Source: Neocallimastix lanati (nom. inval.) (taxonomy: Eukaryota; Neocallimastigomycota; Neocallimastigomycetes; Neocallimastigales; Neocallimastigaceae). From it: a stretch of DNA of 64,000 nucleotides. A program made the translations under genes and the position numbers. Below, one piece after another: positions 16,069 through 27,279 of this stretch. How positions within the stretch are numbered: position 1 is the stretch's first letter; every line of letters begins with the position of its first letter. Under the pieces are notes generated by a model. That model was not told the DNA's origin. It worked only from the letters and a program-made list of their open reading frames with translations, and did no database searches. The stretch lies in NCBI GenBank assembly GCA_016946835.1, contig JACVTC010000040.1, forward strand, positions 175,001-239,000, in the 5' to 3' direction.

Positions 16069-18677
16069 ATGACGAATTTATCAGATGATGAGGGAAATGC
16101 TATTATCCAATGTATTTGTGGTAAAAATAGTCGTAAGTAAAATAAAACTAATAATAAAAAAAAAACTAACTATAAAATTTTAAATAATAATAAGATAACA
16201 GAATAACAATAATAATTATTATTATTATTTTTCAATATTTATTATTTATTTTAAAATATTTAAAGCTCAATATGATGGTTTAATGATTCAGTGTGAAGAA
16301 TGTGGTGTTTGGCAACATGGTGCATGTGTAAATATTACAAAAAAAAATACACCAAAGCATTATTTTTGTCAAAAGTGTCATCCAGAATTACATCCTTATA
16401 ATTCCCATCTTTTAAAGTAAGTAATTTTTTTTTCAATAAATTATCAAAAAAAAAATAGAATTTAATTGAAATTTTAATTTTAAAAGAATATGACACCAAT
16501 TCAACTTTGAATAGGTTAATAAAAATAACTTATATATTTCAATAAAAAAATTTGTTATAAATAGAATTTTATAAAATAAAAATTTAAATGTGTTTTTTAA
16601 AAAAAAAAAAATTAATAAATATTGATATAAAAGGAGAAAAAAATTAAATTTAGATAAAAATAAAGTGATTAAAAAAATGTTTGTTTAATATTTAATATAT
16701 AATATTAATATAATATAATTTATTGTAACACATATTAATATATACTAATATATATGTTATAAAATAATAAAAATATATAAAAATGTAATATAATATATTA
16801 CTATATTTTATATTACATTTAATTCAATATATTTAGTAAATATACAAATCAAAATTCTTTAAATCTTATTTATTTATTTTTTTTTTTAAATTAATTAAAA
16901 AATTAAAATTTTATTTCATCATTATATATAAATAATATTTAAATAATATAAAAATAATAAAATATTTTTTTGAATTGGATTTATTTTTATATATATATGA
17001 TTCATTTAAAAGAAAAATAGTATTTAATTAGAAATGTAAATAATATGTATTAATTTAAACAAATATTAATAAAAATTTGATTATTATTTTTTTTTTTAGA
17101 CAAAAAAAATTATCAACAAGTTCAAATAACCAATCATCAAGTTTTTCACCTGTAACATCATCTCCAAAAAAAAGAAACACAATGAATAGTCTTGAGGCTT
17201 CACAAAATTTTAATGCAATTTTAAATTTAAATGTTTCAAGTGGTGAAAGTGAATCTTCAATAACTACAAGTGGAAAAAGAAAAAGAAAAGCAACTCGTAA
17301 TTTATCGCAGGATTTGTCTTATTCTTCTAATAATTCAGATAGCTCAGTTGAAAAATTAAAAAAAGTTAGAAATTCACATTTACAAATTGATCATAATAAT
17401 AATAATGAATTAAAATTAAAAGATAATCTTGCAAAGGATTCAAAGAGACATCATAAAGCAACTCATAAATCATATGAAGATGATGATTATGATGAAATAG
17501 ATGATCTTGATGAGGTAGAAGATAGTATAGATGATGATGATTATATTCCGAGAAATGATGGAAGACCTTCTAGGAATTTATTTAACAAAAAGCATGAAAA
17601 TAATCTATCGAAAAAAACAAAACTTGAGGAAGAATCTGATCATGACAATAATAGTAATATCGTTATTATGTTATGATTTATAACTTATAATAAACTATTA
17701 TAATTTCAAATTTGTAATTAATCTTATTAAATGTATATTTTCATATATTATTATTATTGTCATTAGGAAAAATTAAAATTAAAAAGGATGATTCAATGCA
17801 TGATGATAAATCTAACAAAAAATCAGAATTGGTCAAACAAGAGGATATGATTAAAATAAAAAAAGAAAGAAAGGGATCAAAATTAAGTATTGAATTAGGT
17901 ATATCTTCTGATGATTCAAAAATGAATTCTAAATCAGAAGATAATAAAAATATCAGTGGAATTATTGAAAAATCTTCGAAAATCAAAAACAATTATACTA
18001 GCGATATAACTACACATACTTTAAGGTCTGCATCTAATTTAAAAGATGTAGAAGGTTCTGATCGTTCACCAAGTATAAGTCGTAAATTAAATCAAAAAAA
18101 TAATAAATATAATAATAATATAGATAAATCAAAATCGGATGTATATAATAATTCATTGTTGTACCAAAGTGAATATAACGAAACGGAATCTAAAAATAAT
18201 CAAAATAAAAATTCTTCCTTGAACACAAATATTCATATATCAACTAGGCATTCCACTCGCAGTTCACATAGAAGTAATTCTCAAATTCATAGTGCTACAG
18301 GCCATAATCATAATAATACCCACAATAAAAGTAATTCAATTATTAAAGTTAAATATCCAAATCAAAAGGCATCTTTAAATGAAATGAATAAACGTTCTAA
18401 ACAGATATTAGAATATTTAAATCGTACAAGGGTAGATATGAAAGAATTATATAGAAAAAAGAGATTAAATTCAATAATACAGGCTGGTGGTAAGGTAGAC
18501 ATTAAAGAGTATAGAAATGAAATCAAATATCCAGATGATGATATAATTACTGATAATGCTGATTCAATGACATCATCACCTGAAAATGATATTAATGAAA
18601 ATGAGCTTTCTGCATTAGATATGCTTGAAAGGTTATATTTAAAAATTAATAAATTTCAACAAGATTACTATGAATAG
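16069..18677 (+). CDS. PHD-finger protein, Cti6-like
   Basis: Nuclear chromatin reader, 559 aa from four exons: 16069-16132, 16266-16416, 17100-17653, 17767-18677. An N-terminal C4HC3 PHD finger has ligands C15, C17, C31, C34, H39, C42, C56 and C59. It uses the compact CxC start and MIQCEECGVWQHGAC core typical of the Cti6/Set3 class that recognises methylated H3K4. The rest is serine/asparagine/lysine-rich with a basic patch (GKRKRKA, likely a nuclear signal), an acidic stretch (DDDYDEIDDLDEVEDSIDDDD) and a C-terminal helical region (residues about 460-559, KRSKQILEYLNRTRVDM) that may bind partners. Cti6 belongs to the Rpd3L deacetylase complex in yeast; membership here is inferred only from the finger type and the protein's size. 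The third intron uses a GTAATA donor, and reading through it would stop the frame at 17676. Confidence 0.85.
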
Positions 18678-18919
18678 TATATTTAATTTATATATATATA
18701 TAGAGGGAGAGAATAAGAAAAAATAAATTAATTATGTTATATTAAGATGTAACAACAAATCTCTACATTTCAAGAATTAAAAATAAAATAAAAATTATAA
18801 AAATTATAAAAATTAAAAAAAAAAAAAAAAAATTATTTTGTTTTATTTTATATTATTTTATTTTATTTTTTGTTTTATTTCTTTTTTTTTTTTTTTTTTT
18901 TTTTTTATTTATTTTATTT

Positions 18920-18960
<41 letters not shown>

Positions 18961-19199
18961 ATTATTATTATTATTGTTTATTATTGTTATTCTAAGTTGG
19001 ATTCAATGCTTTATGGTTTATATATTAATTTATTTTAAAATTCTTTTATTCGATCTTTACAACTGAAAGCCAAATTAATTGTAATTTGAAAATATATTAA
19101 TGAAAAATATTTTTATCTGTCATTATTTAAACAAATTTTTTTTTTTTTTTTTTGACTCCAGATGACTAGAAAATATTGTAATAGTATGATAATATTGAA

Positions 19200-19244
<45 letters not shown>

Positions 19245-19379
19245 TATTATTATTATTATTATTATTATATTGTTATTATTATTATTATTATTATATTATT
19301 ATTATTATTATTATATCATTATTATTATTATTATTATATTATTATTATTATTATTATTATATTATTATTATTATTATTA

Positions 19380-19423
<44 letters not shown>

Positions 19424-19486
19424 TATTATTATTATTATTATTATTATATTATTATTATTATATTATTATTATTATTATTATTATTA

Positions 19487-19517
<31 letters not shown>

Positions 19518-19692
19518 TTATATATATATATATATTTTTTAAAAAATTATTAAAGTAATGAAAAAGTATGATAATAAAAAATAAAATAAAATAAAATAAA
19601 ACAAATAAATACATAAAAAGTATAATATCATAAAAATAAAACTAAATGAAATATAATAATAATAAATATGAAGTTAGATAATCAATTTAATC

Positions 19693-19735
<43 letters not shown>

Positions 19736-19976
19736 TTGGTATCTTTTAATGCCGATTTAATTAATGAATTAGAATTTTTTCCGAGGATCATGAGAGTGTT
19801 CATGTTTAATATCTTCAAAACATAATATCGACCATCTATTATAAGAATGAAAGGAGGTAAAAAGAATTTGATATTCAAAAAGAAAATCTTGAAATTAAAT
19901 AATTAATAATTATATACAGATTTATGGTATTTATATATTTATTATTATAATAATAATAATATTCATAATAATATTC

Positions 19977-20018
<42 letters not shown>

Positions 20019-20364
20019 GTAATAATAATAATAATTGCTAAAAGTCAGGAATTTATAATTATGTTAATTTTATTATTATAATTTATGATAAAGAGTTACT
20101 AGAATTTAATTATATATTATTTATTAAACAATATGTTTCAAAACGTTTGTAGCTTATTTTTCATATATTTCACATATTCTAGCAATAATAATAATAATAA
20201 TAATTATTAAAAATAATTTATTTAATTATTATTAAATTGTCTATTTATTTATTATTTAGTGAAGTATTTTTATGAAAAGCTTTTTTATTTTTGTTGTTAA
20301 ATAAAATACTATTTTTAATTTAATTATATAGATAATTATTTCATATTAATATTAATAAATTTTA
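18678..20364. other. Intergenic, microsatellite-rich
   Basis: Contains T homopolymers (18882-18952), a TTA/ATT array (listed separately), an AT dinucleotide run (19700-19732) and an AAT array (19978-20036). The segment 19740-19870 is less AT-rich, but no open frame or recognisable motif was found in it. Confidence 0.6.
19201..19516. repeat. (TTA)n trinucleotide array, slippage-interrupted
   Basis: About 315 bp of TTA repeats with periodic loss of one base (tattatatta junctions about every 20-30 bp). The reading register therefore shifts along the array, as expected from replication slippage. Confidence 0.9.
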
Positions 20365-20520
20365 AAGATATGTGTATGTACATGAAAGTATAGAATTTTT
20401 ATATAGAAATATGAATAGTGTTAATTTACATGATTTAAACTTATTTTTTATATAAATATTTTATGATTTATATTTATATATTTTTACATTAATATTAAAT
20501 TTAAATTTTAACAACCTTCA
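20365..20520 (+). repeat. Dispersed repeat, copy A
   Basis: Shares with 24757-24935, in the same orientation, the segments gtacatgaaagtatagaatt, tgttaatttacatgatttaa and ttttacattaatatta, with small indels between them. The two copies bracket the transposon-rich block 20.5-24.7 kb. They could be diverged LTRs of one decayed element or two insertions of the same family. Confidence 0.7.
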
Positions 20521-20559
20521 AATCATTTTTCATTAATAATGAAAATTTTATTTGTAAAG

Positions 20560-20922
20560 GAAGTCATTTCTGTTCTATTAATGCATTTTGTAAATATATA
20601 GGCTTCAGGTTCAAAAACAAACCAAGATTTATTAAAACAGCAAAAGATAATAAATTTCAAGATCAAAATTTATACAGTAAATTATAGTAAATTGCAAAAA
20701 TATATATTTTTTCCAAAAAAATTTGAATATATAGGATATGAAATATTATTTAATTCTATTAAACCGAAAAGCGATATAATACATAAACTAAAACCTTGCA
20801 ATGCTTTAGAAGAAAATCAAAGTTTATATGGATTTTTAAATTATTTCAAAGATTCTATTCTTAATTATCATAACCATATTGAATCTATATCTCAAGGGTT
20901 AAGTGATTCATATATAAAATAA
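20560..20922 (+). pseudogene. Ty3/gypsy reverse-transcriptase fragment
   Basis: Residual coding sequence from 20692 reads FFPKKFEYIGYEILFNSIKP, then SLYGFLNYFKDSI. This is the RT thumb/RNase H junction of gypsy elements (family pattern: F..yLGh.is..GI.p, then FLGl.nYyr.FI). The preceding 130 bp, in another frame, carries FICKGSHFCSINAFCKYIGF and may be part of the same element. No LTR, RT active site or integrase remains. Confidence 0.6.
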
Positions 20923-20933
20923 TAATAATAATA

Positions 20934-21254
20934 TATTTTTTCGGGTGTGGGGCATTTCGCCAAATTGCATTTCGCCAAATTGAAAATTATTAAATAAACA
21001 AATAAATCAATAAATAAAATTAAATATTATTAATATTGCATAAAAACAATTTTAAAAAAAATATATTTTGAATTAATATTTATTTATTTATTCATTTATT
21101 TATATCAATATTCTACTTGTCGAAATGCAACCTGGCGAAAAGCAACTTGGGAAAATGCAACTTGGGGAATTGCAACATTTTAATACTACGCCACTTGGCG
21201 AAATGCAACCTGGCGAAATGCAATTTGGGGAAATGCAACTCTCCCTATTTTTTC
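20934..21254. mobile_element. Mutator-like foldback MITE with 9-bp target duplication
   Basis: Element body 20943-21245 (303 bp), flanked by a perfect 9-bp direct repeat TATTTTTTC (20934-20942 and 21246-21254). The ends are inverted repeats: GGGTGTGGGGCATTTCGCC on the left, and on the right GGGAGAGTTGCATTTCCCC when read inward. They extend inward as 15-bp subrepeats close to CGAAATGCAACYTGG: two units on the left (20952-20982) and about seven on the right (21121-21240). The middle is plain AT-rich sequence without a transposase. A 9-bp duplication with long subrepeat-bearing TIRs is typical of Mutator/MULE and foldback elements; the superfamily call is an inference. Confidence 0.75.
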
Positions 21255-21344
21255 AATTAAATATTATTATTTCTTTTAAAATAATAATTATTTATATATT
21301 TACTTATGATTGTATAGAATATCTTAAAAATGTATGGCTTTATT

Positions 21345-22435
21345 TAAAATTTTTTATACGCCATATTGCGAAATGCACAATCCCCTACATTTCGAGTTGT
21401 ATTTCGGACCGTGACTTTATGAAATAAGGCGTACTTTAATAAACCGTTCATGTAAGAGTGACTTAAATTTAAATTATTATTAAATAATGTTTAATATTTT
21501 TATTATTTATTAAAAATTTAAATATTAGTATTTATTTATCATATAATATTTAAGGTTATTTTTTTTTATTTAATATATTCAATTTTAAAGATATTTTAGT
21601 ATTTTTTGTTAAAATTATGAAAAAATAATAGTTTAATTTTAAAAAAATATTATTTTAATATTTCTTGTTAAAATAATATTTAATAAAATTTAATTTTAAA
21701 GATATACTTCATTAATTTTTGTTAAAATAATAATGAAATAATATTTAACTTTGAAGACATAATTTAGTATTTAAGAAATATTTTAATATAAATGTACGTT
21801 TTTGATTTATATCAAAAGAAGCTGAAATTTTTCTAATTTCTTCTTTAAATTTATGATTCACTATTGGCATATATACATCAAATTCTTTTTCGATATCTCC
21901 TTTTCATTGTTTAAATTAATGATGATGAAAAATTACATTTATATGATATTTTACATTCAGTACATCTTTACACTTTTTAAATTATCCTTCTTTGTTTTTG
22001 AAAAATTATATTTTTATTTTTTATTTATAATAATTTGTTCTTTTCCTCAATTTGTTTTACTTCAATTTGTAGATTTTTTTTCCATTTTTCAATGGTTAAA
22101 TATATGATATATTTAATAATATTTTTAGTTTTTTATCATTAATTTAATAATTTACTGTTTATTTATTTAATCTTTTATTATTTATTTTTATTTATTAAAT
22201 TCAATTTTTTATTATTAGTTTATTTATTTTTATTTAATTCAATTTATTATTTATGAGAAAATTTTTTATTTGTCTAAAAAAAAAATTAACCCTTTATATT
22301 TATTTATATGTTTATTTATTTATTTACAATTATTTAGAAAAAATAAAAATTGTGGGGCGTTATATTACGAATTAAATTTTAATTTATAAACTATGTTTCT
22401 AAATGCCACATTCTGAAATGCAACATATTCATAAT
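21345..22435. repeat. Scattered remnants of the CGAAATGCAAC repeat family
   Basis: Two further patches match the subrepeats of the neighbouring MITE: 21358-21405 (attgcgaaatgcac, then acatttcgagttgtatttcgg, in inverted arrangement) and 22350-22430 (gtggggcgttatattacga, aaatgccacattctgaaatgcaac). They are too degraded to give boundaries. The AT-rich sequence between them shows no gene. Confidence 0.5.
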
Positions 22436-23229
22436 TAATAATATCATTATCTTCATTATTCCAAATAAAAAATTATTGAGTAATAGAAAAATATTTTGAT
22501 AGTTTTATGAGTATAAGTAAGAAAAACACAAATAATAAACTTTCAAATTAATATTATAAAATAGAAACTATAAATAAATCACATGATTATATTATAATTA
22601 TATCACATGATCTAAAATATGATATGCGGGACTTTTATGTGCTACTAATTTTTAATAGTATCGTTATATTTAATTAACCTTTATTAATATATTTTAATTT
22701 ATAAACCCAATTAACCAAGGGTCTTCTTTAAACTACCATAAAGAAGAGTAGTTATTAGAAATCTTTATAATAATTTAATAAATATTAATAATAATAAATA
22801 TACATTTAAAATATATTATATCGGAGTATAGTATAATATATAATAAATATATATTAAAATAATAAATATAATAAATATAACTACATAATTCTTAAAATGA
22901 AAATAAGAATAATAAAGTTAAATATATAATAATATAATTATATAATAAATATGAATATAATATAATAAATAATATTAACTATATATATTTAATTATAATT
23001 AAAATAACTAAAACTATTTCATTATATTATATATTATAATATATAGAAGTATTATGTATTTTTAATATAAACTTTAAAATAAATATGAATAGTTAAGTTA
23101 TATATATATTTAATATATTTTATATTATAATGAATAATATATATATAAATATTGAATAATATATGAATAAGAAATTATTTCAAATATTATTATTGACAGA
23201 AGAGATATAAATTTAATATTTAATAATTA
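22436..23229. other. AT-rich spacer, nothing recognised
   Basis: No reading frame, repeat family or RNA gene could be supported. A slightly less AT-rich patch at 22620-22750 has no detectable similarity to anything I know. Confidence 0.5.
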
Positions 23230-23234
23230 TTAAA

Positions 23235-24750
23235 CTAAATATACAAATATGTTGCTACACATATTTGTTTTATATCAAATAAAAAGTATAAAAGAAGATT
23301 AAGTATAAGATTTTCAACTATATCTATAAAATTGGTAAAACCCAAGAAGAATTTAATACTTCCACAATTGCTCAAATCAAAACTTTTTATAAATAGGACA
23401 AATTTTAAGAAATTATGAGAAAACATAGAATCATCACCAATAATTATACTGACTTTAAAATAAATTTACGAATTTCAAAAACCAAATTGAAATGATAGAG
23501 CAAAAACTAATATAATCTTCAAGAACTCAAAAAATAAAAGATAATTTAAATAATACTATTGGAATTCTAAGGAATGAAATAAATGCCACAAGAAGAGGCT
23601 TACGTGACCTTTCAAGTTATGAAGAATCTCAAATCAATGAAATTCAAAGAGAACATTCTTGAGAAAATGACGTAAATCCAAATATCGATACAATTCATTT
23701 CTCATGAGTAATTAGAGAAAAATTAATAAAAATTTTGTCAACAAATTGAATGAATTGTTATTTAAATTCTTCAAATTTAGGTCATAAAAATATCCAGTTT
23801 GTAAAACTATGTATGCTGTTACTTTCACTAAAAGGATAGCAAATTGGGCAATTTTCTGATATCAATTTGTTTTTAATATAAGATTTTACATAAAATTTGA
23901 ATCTACATTTAATTCGTCCAATCCAAAAAAAAAAAAAAAAGTCCAAGAGAAAATTGTGAATATTTCGGTGATAGACGTTGAATAAAATTTTTAAAACCAA
24001 ATTTATACTTCTTGTATTTAATTGATCTAATCGCAGGAGTACTAGTATAATGAACATTTTCTTATTAAAACTTACATATTTTTTTAAGGAAGATTATTAT
24101 TGTGTTTGCGAATTGAAATTCCTTTTCCTAAAAATGGAAATAATAGAAGCAGAATTCCATTCAGCAAGGAAAACACATCCCAAATTTTATTAAGTAATAA
24201 AAATTGATATTTTACACAATCAGAATAAGTAACTTCTTGATTAAGAACATTCCGAGAAGAAGTGCTACTATCAGAATTGAAATATGTTTTAAAAATTCTG
24301 TTAGTATACCATCAGGACTAGGTGTTTTGTTATTTTTCATTGAAAGAATAGTGGTGTGAATTTCTGACATTGAAATTAGTTAATTAATATCCCATGATAC
24401 CATGAAAAATTAACTTCTGATATAACCTACCACAATCTAAATGAAAATTATTGGAAAAGAACACTAAGCAATTCTTCTTCTCCTCAGGTGTTCTGAAAAA
24501 TGGTTGAGTTGATCTTCTTGAGATACTAGAATATTACCTGATTTATCTTTAATCTGCAATAGTAATTGGGAAAGAAAAAATGGTTAGAGATTTTCTTTAG
24601 GACCAACCATATCGGGAGTTATTTTTTAAAAAAACATTAACCAATGAAATGAATTACATTCTTAAATCTAATTATCCTAATTTTTCTCTTAATACTAATT
24701 AAATAATTATAAAGAACTCTGCACTCTTTGGAGAGATCATGGAATACTTG
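23235..24750 (-). pseudogene. Second LINE relic, reverse-transcriptase N-terminal half
   Basis: Read down the minus strand in shifting frames, the region gives LLLQIKDKSGNILVSQEDQL (about 24560-24490), then SEIHTTILSMKNNKTPSPDG followed by ILTEFLKH (about 24380-24290), then EWNSASIISIFRKKGISI (about 24150-24105). This is the order expected upstream of and into the RT domain of LINEs (MK..KSPGPDGi, W..a.iipifKKG). An A-tract at 23925-23941 and several stops break it. It does not cover the RT motifs kept in the relic at 3.8-5.3 kb, so the two may come from one family. The lower boundary is arbitrary: 23500-23710 on the plus strand has a short open stretch (LRDLSSYEESQINEIQREHS) of unknown origin. 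Confidence 0.65.
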
Positions 24751-24756
24751 AAGAGA

Positions 24757-24935
24757 TATACATGTACATGAAAGTATAGAATTTTTACATAGAAATATAT
24801 ATTAACATAAATAATGTTAATTTACATGATTTAAATTTATTTTACATAAATATTTATGATTTATAATTTTATAATATTTAGTTTTAATTGAGAATATTTA
24901 ATTTATACATTAATATTAATTTATACTTTTACAAC
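24757..24935 (+). repeat. Dispersed repeat, copy B
   Basis: Partner of 20365-20520 in the same orientation. It contains gtacatgaaagtatagaatt and tgttaatttacatgatttaa, plus about 40 bp of extra AT-rich sequence. It is followed by CAA-rich and AAT microsatellites (24945-25113). Confidence 0.7.
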
Positions 24936-25045
24936 AGTAACAACGACAAAATCAACAACAACAACTGAAGTTTTTATTAAAATTTAAAGTAATTAGAAAA
25001 TGAAATATTAACAATAACAATAACTATAACAACAACAACAACAGC

Positions 25046-25114
<69 letters not shown>

Positions 25115-25517
25115 TATAATAAATAATAATAAATTATATAGATAAAAAATAAAAAGTATAATTGAAAAGATGATGTAAATGAATGTTTTGATTTTGAGGA
25201 ATTATTTTAAGGATTCGATTCATTATTTATTCAATCAATTTTCTATTATTTTATTTTAATATTTTTATATTATAATTTATTTATTTATTTAGTTATTTAT
25301 TAATAGTATAATAGAATAAAAAATAAGTCTATAAATAAAAAAAAAAAAAAAATTTTTTATAAGAATGATTAAAATTTAATTGAATTATTAAAATAAGTTC
25401 CTAATTTAAATGTTTTTGGAATAAAAATTTAAATATTAAATAAATAAAATCAAAAAAAGAAAAAAAAAAAAAAAAGAGAAAAATAAATATAAATAAAATA
25501 AAAAAAAAAAAAAAAGA
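24936..25517. other. Intergenic microsatellites 3' of MTR4
   Basis: CAA/ACA-rich stretch (24945-25045), AAT array (25044-25113) and A homopolymers. No coding signal was seen. Confidence 0.6.
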
Positions 25518-25576
25518 TTATAGGTATAAACTAGCAGCAAATACAATGTCTCTATGAATTTTTGATATACCTATTT

Positions 25577-25620
<44 letters not shown>

Positions 25621-27162
25621 TTAGATAAATATATAGATTTATAAAAAAAAAAAAAAAAAATTTTAAATATATATTGTTATTAAATATTTAAATAAATAAA
25701 AAAATTAATATTTTTTTTTTTTTTTGAAAAATTACCTTCGGAGAATTTATTTTCCAGCTCTGTATTACCAATACTTTTAGCTGCAACACACATTTGTCGT
25801 AAAAGTTCTTCTAATCTACGAATAGCACGAATAATAGATCCTTCAAATATATCAGTCATCTTACAGATTTGACTGAATTTTGCTCCATTACACCAAGCAT
25901 AAACCATATCCATAAGTTGTGGAGTAAAGCTTTTAACATATTCTTCTTCATCAATACCCAATTTTGATTCAATACTAACTTTAGCAATACGACGAGCTGT
26001 TTCTTGTAACATTCTATAAGGTCCTTTTAATTCTTCTCTTATTGTATTACTTTCCTCTTTATTATTTTCTTGGAAGACAAAACAACTCAATAATGCAACA
26101 GTTTGTTCAACAGTTAATTCATTAAATAAACCATTAAAGATCATTTCAGTCAATATTAATTCATCTCCTGTTGAAATTTCACATGCAACACGACCTTTTA
26201 ATTCAATAATATCTGCTGAAGATGTATAACCTAATCTTCTTAATACACGCTTTCTTGCTTTTAATTCATCTAATTGAAGAACACTTTGAGCATGCTGAAC
26301 TTCTTTTTTAACTGCTTTAATTTTATCGTCAATCTTGATTTTGGAGTGATATTTTTCATATATTTCTTCTAAATTTTCAGAATTTTTTATTTCACATTTA
26401 TCTAATCTATTTTCTAAAATTTCAATTTTCTATTTATTATTAAATATATATATATATTTAGATAATTAGTCAATTACTATTTTTATTACTATATTATTAT
26501 TATTATTACTATTTCGTATTATACCTTTATTAAATTAATAAATTCCGGTTCTTTAATATTCATGTGCTCTACTGGGTCTAAAAGTGGAATTTTATTTTTA
26601 AATCTTTTTTTTGTTTCTTGCAAAGTTTTATATACTTGATTTCTTGCATCGAGTGATTTCAAATTATTTGAAACTTTTGTTCTAATGGTACTTATACCAT
26701 CAACAGTATTTAAATTACATTGCAAAATAACCATTTCACCTTTAGTTCTTTTTGGACACGGCTTTGCTAATTTTGGATTTTTATCTGTTCCAGGTGCGCA
26801 ATATAATAAAACATCCAATATATATTTTGGTTGAGCATCTTCACCGATTTGTTTATTTTGATTAATCCGTTTTTGAATTGATATAATAACACCCCAACCA
26901 TAATCTTGAACAGTTTCATCATCTTTAAAAGCGTCAATATCTTTAACCTTATCATCAATTCGTATTCTAACTAAACGTCCTGTTTGTAAATATGGCAAAA
27001 TATATTGAGGATTATTCATGATTGTTCTTTTATCCCTTTTATATTGATTTAATTGTCTACGAATTTCATAATATTCAGCAATTTCATTTTCGTTTTCGAT
27101 TTTAATTGCATTTTTTTCATCTTCAAGTTTATTTAAATCTATAATAATGAATAAAATTTGCA

Positions 27163-27225
<63 letters not shown>

Positions 27226-27245
27226 ATGTATATTTTATAATTTTG

Positions 27246-27279
<34 letters not shown>

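Noticed and set aside
19162-19542. Plus-strand Tyr/Ile/Leu frame
   Set aside because: Translation of the TTA array with register slips.
21125-21427. Plus-strand frame with GEMQPGEMQ repeats
   Set aside because: Produced by the 15-bp subrepeats of the foldback MITE; no start context or relatives.
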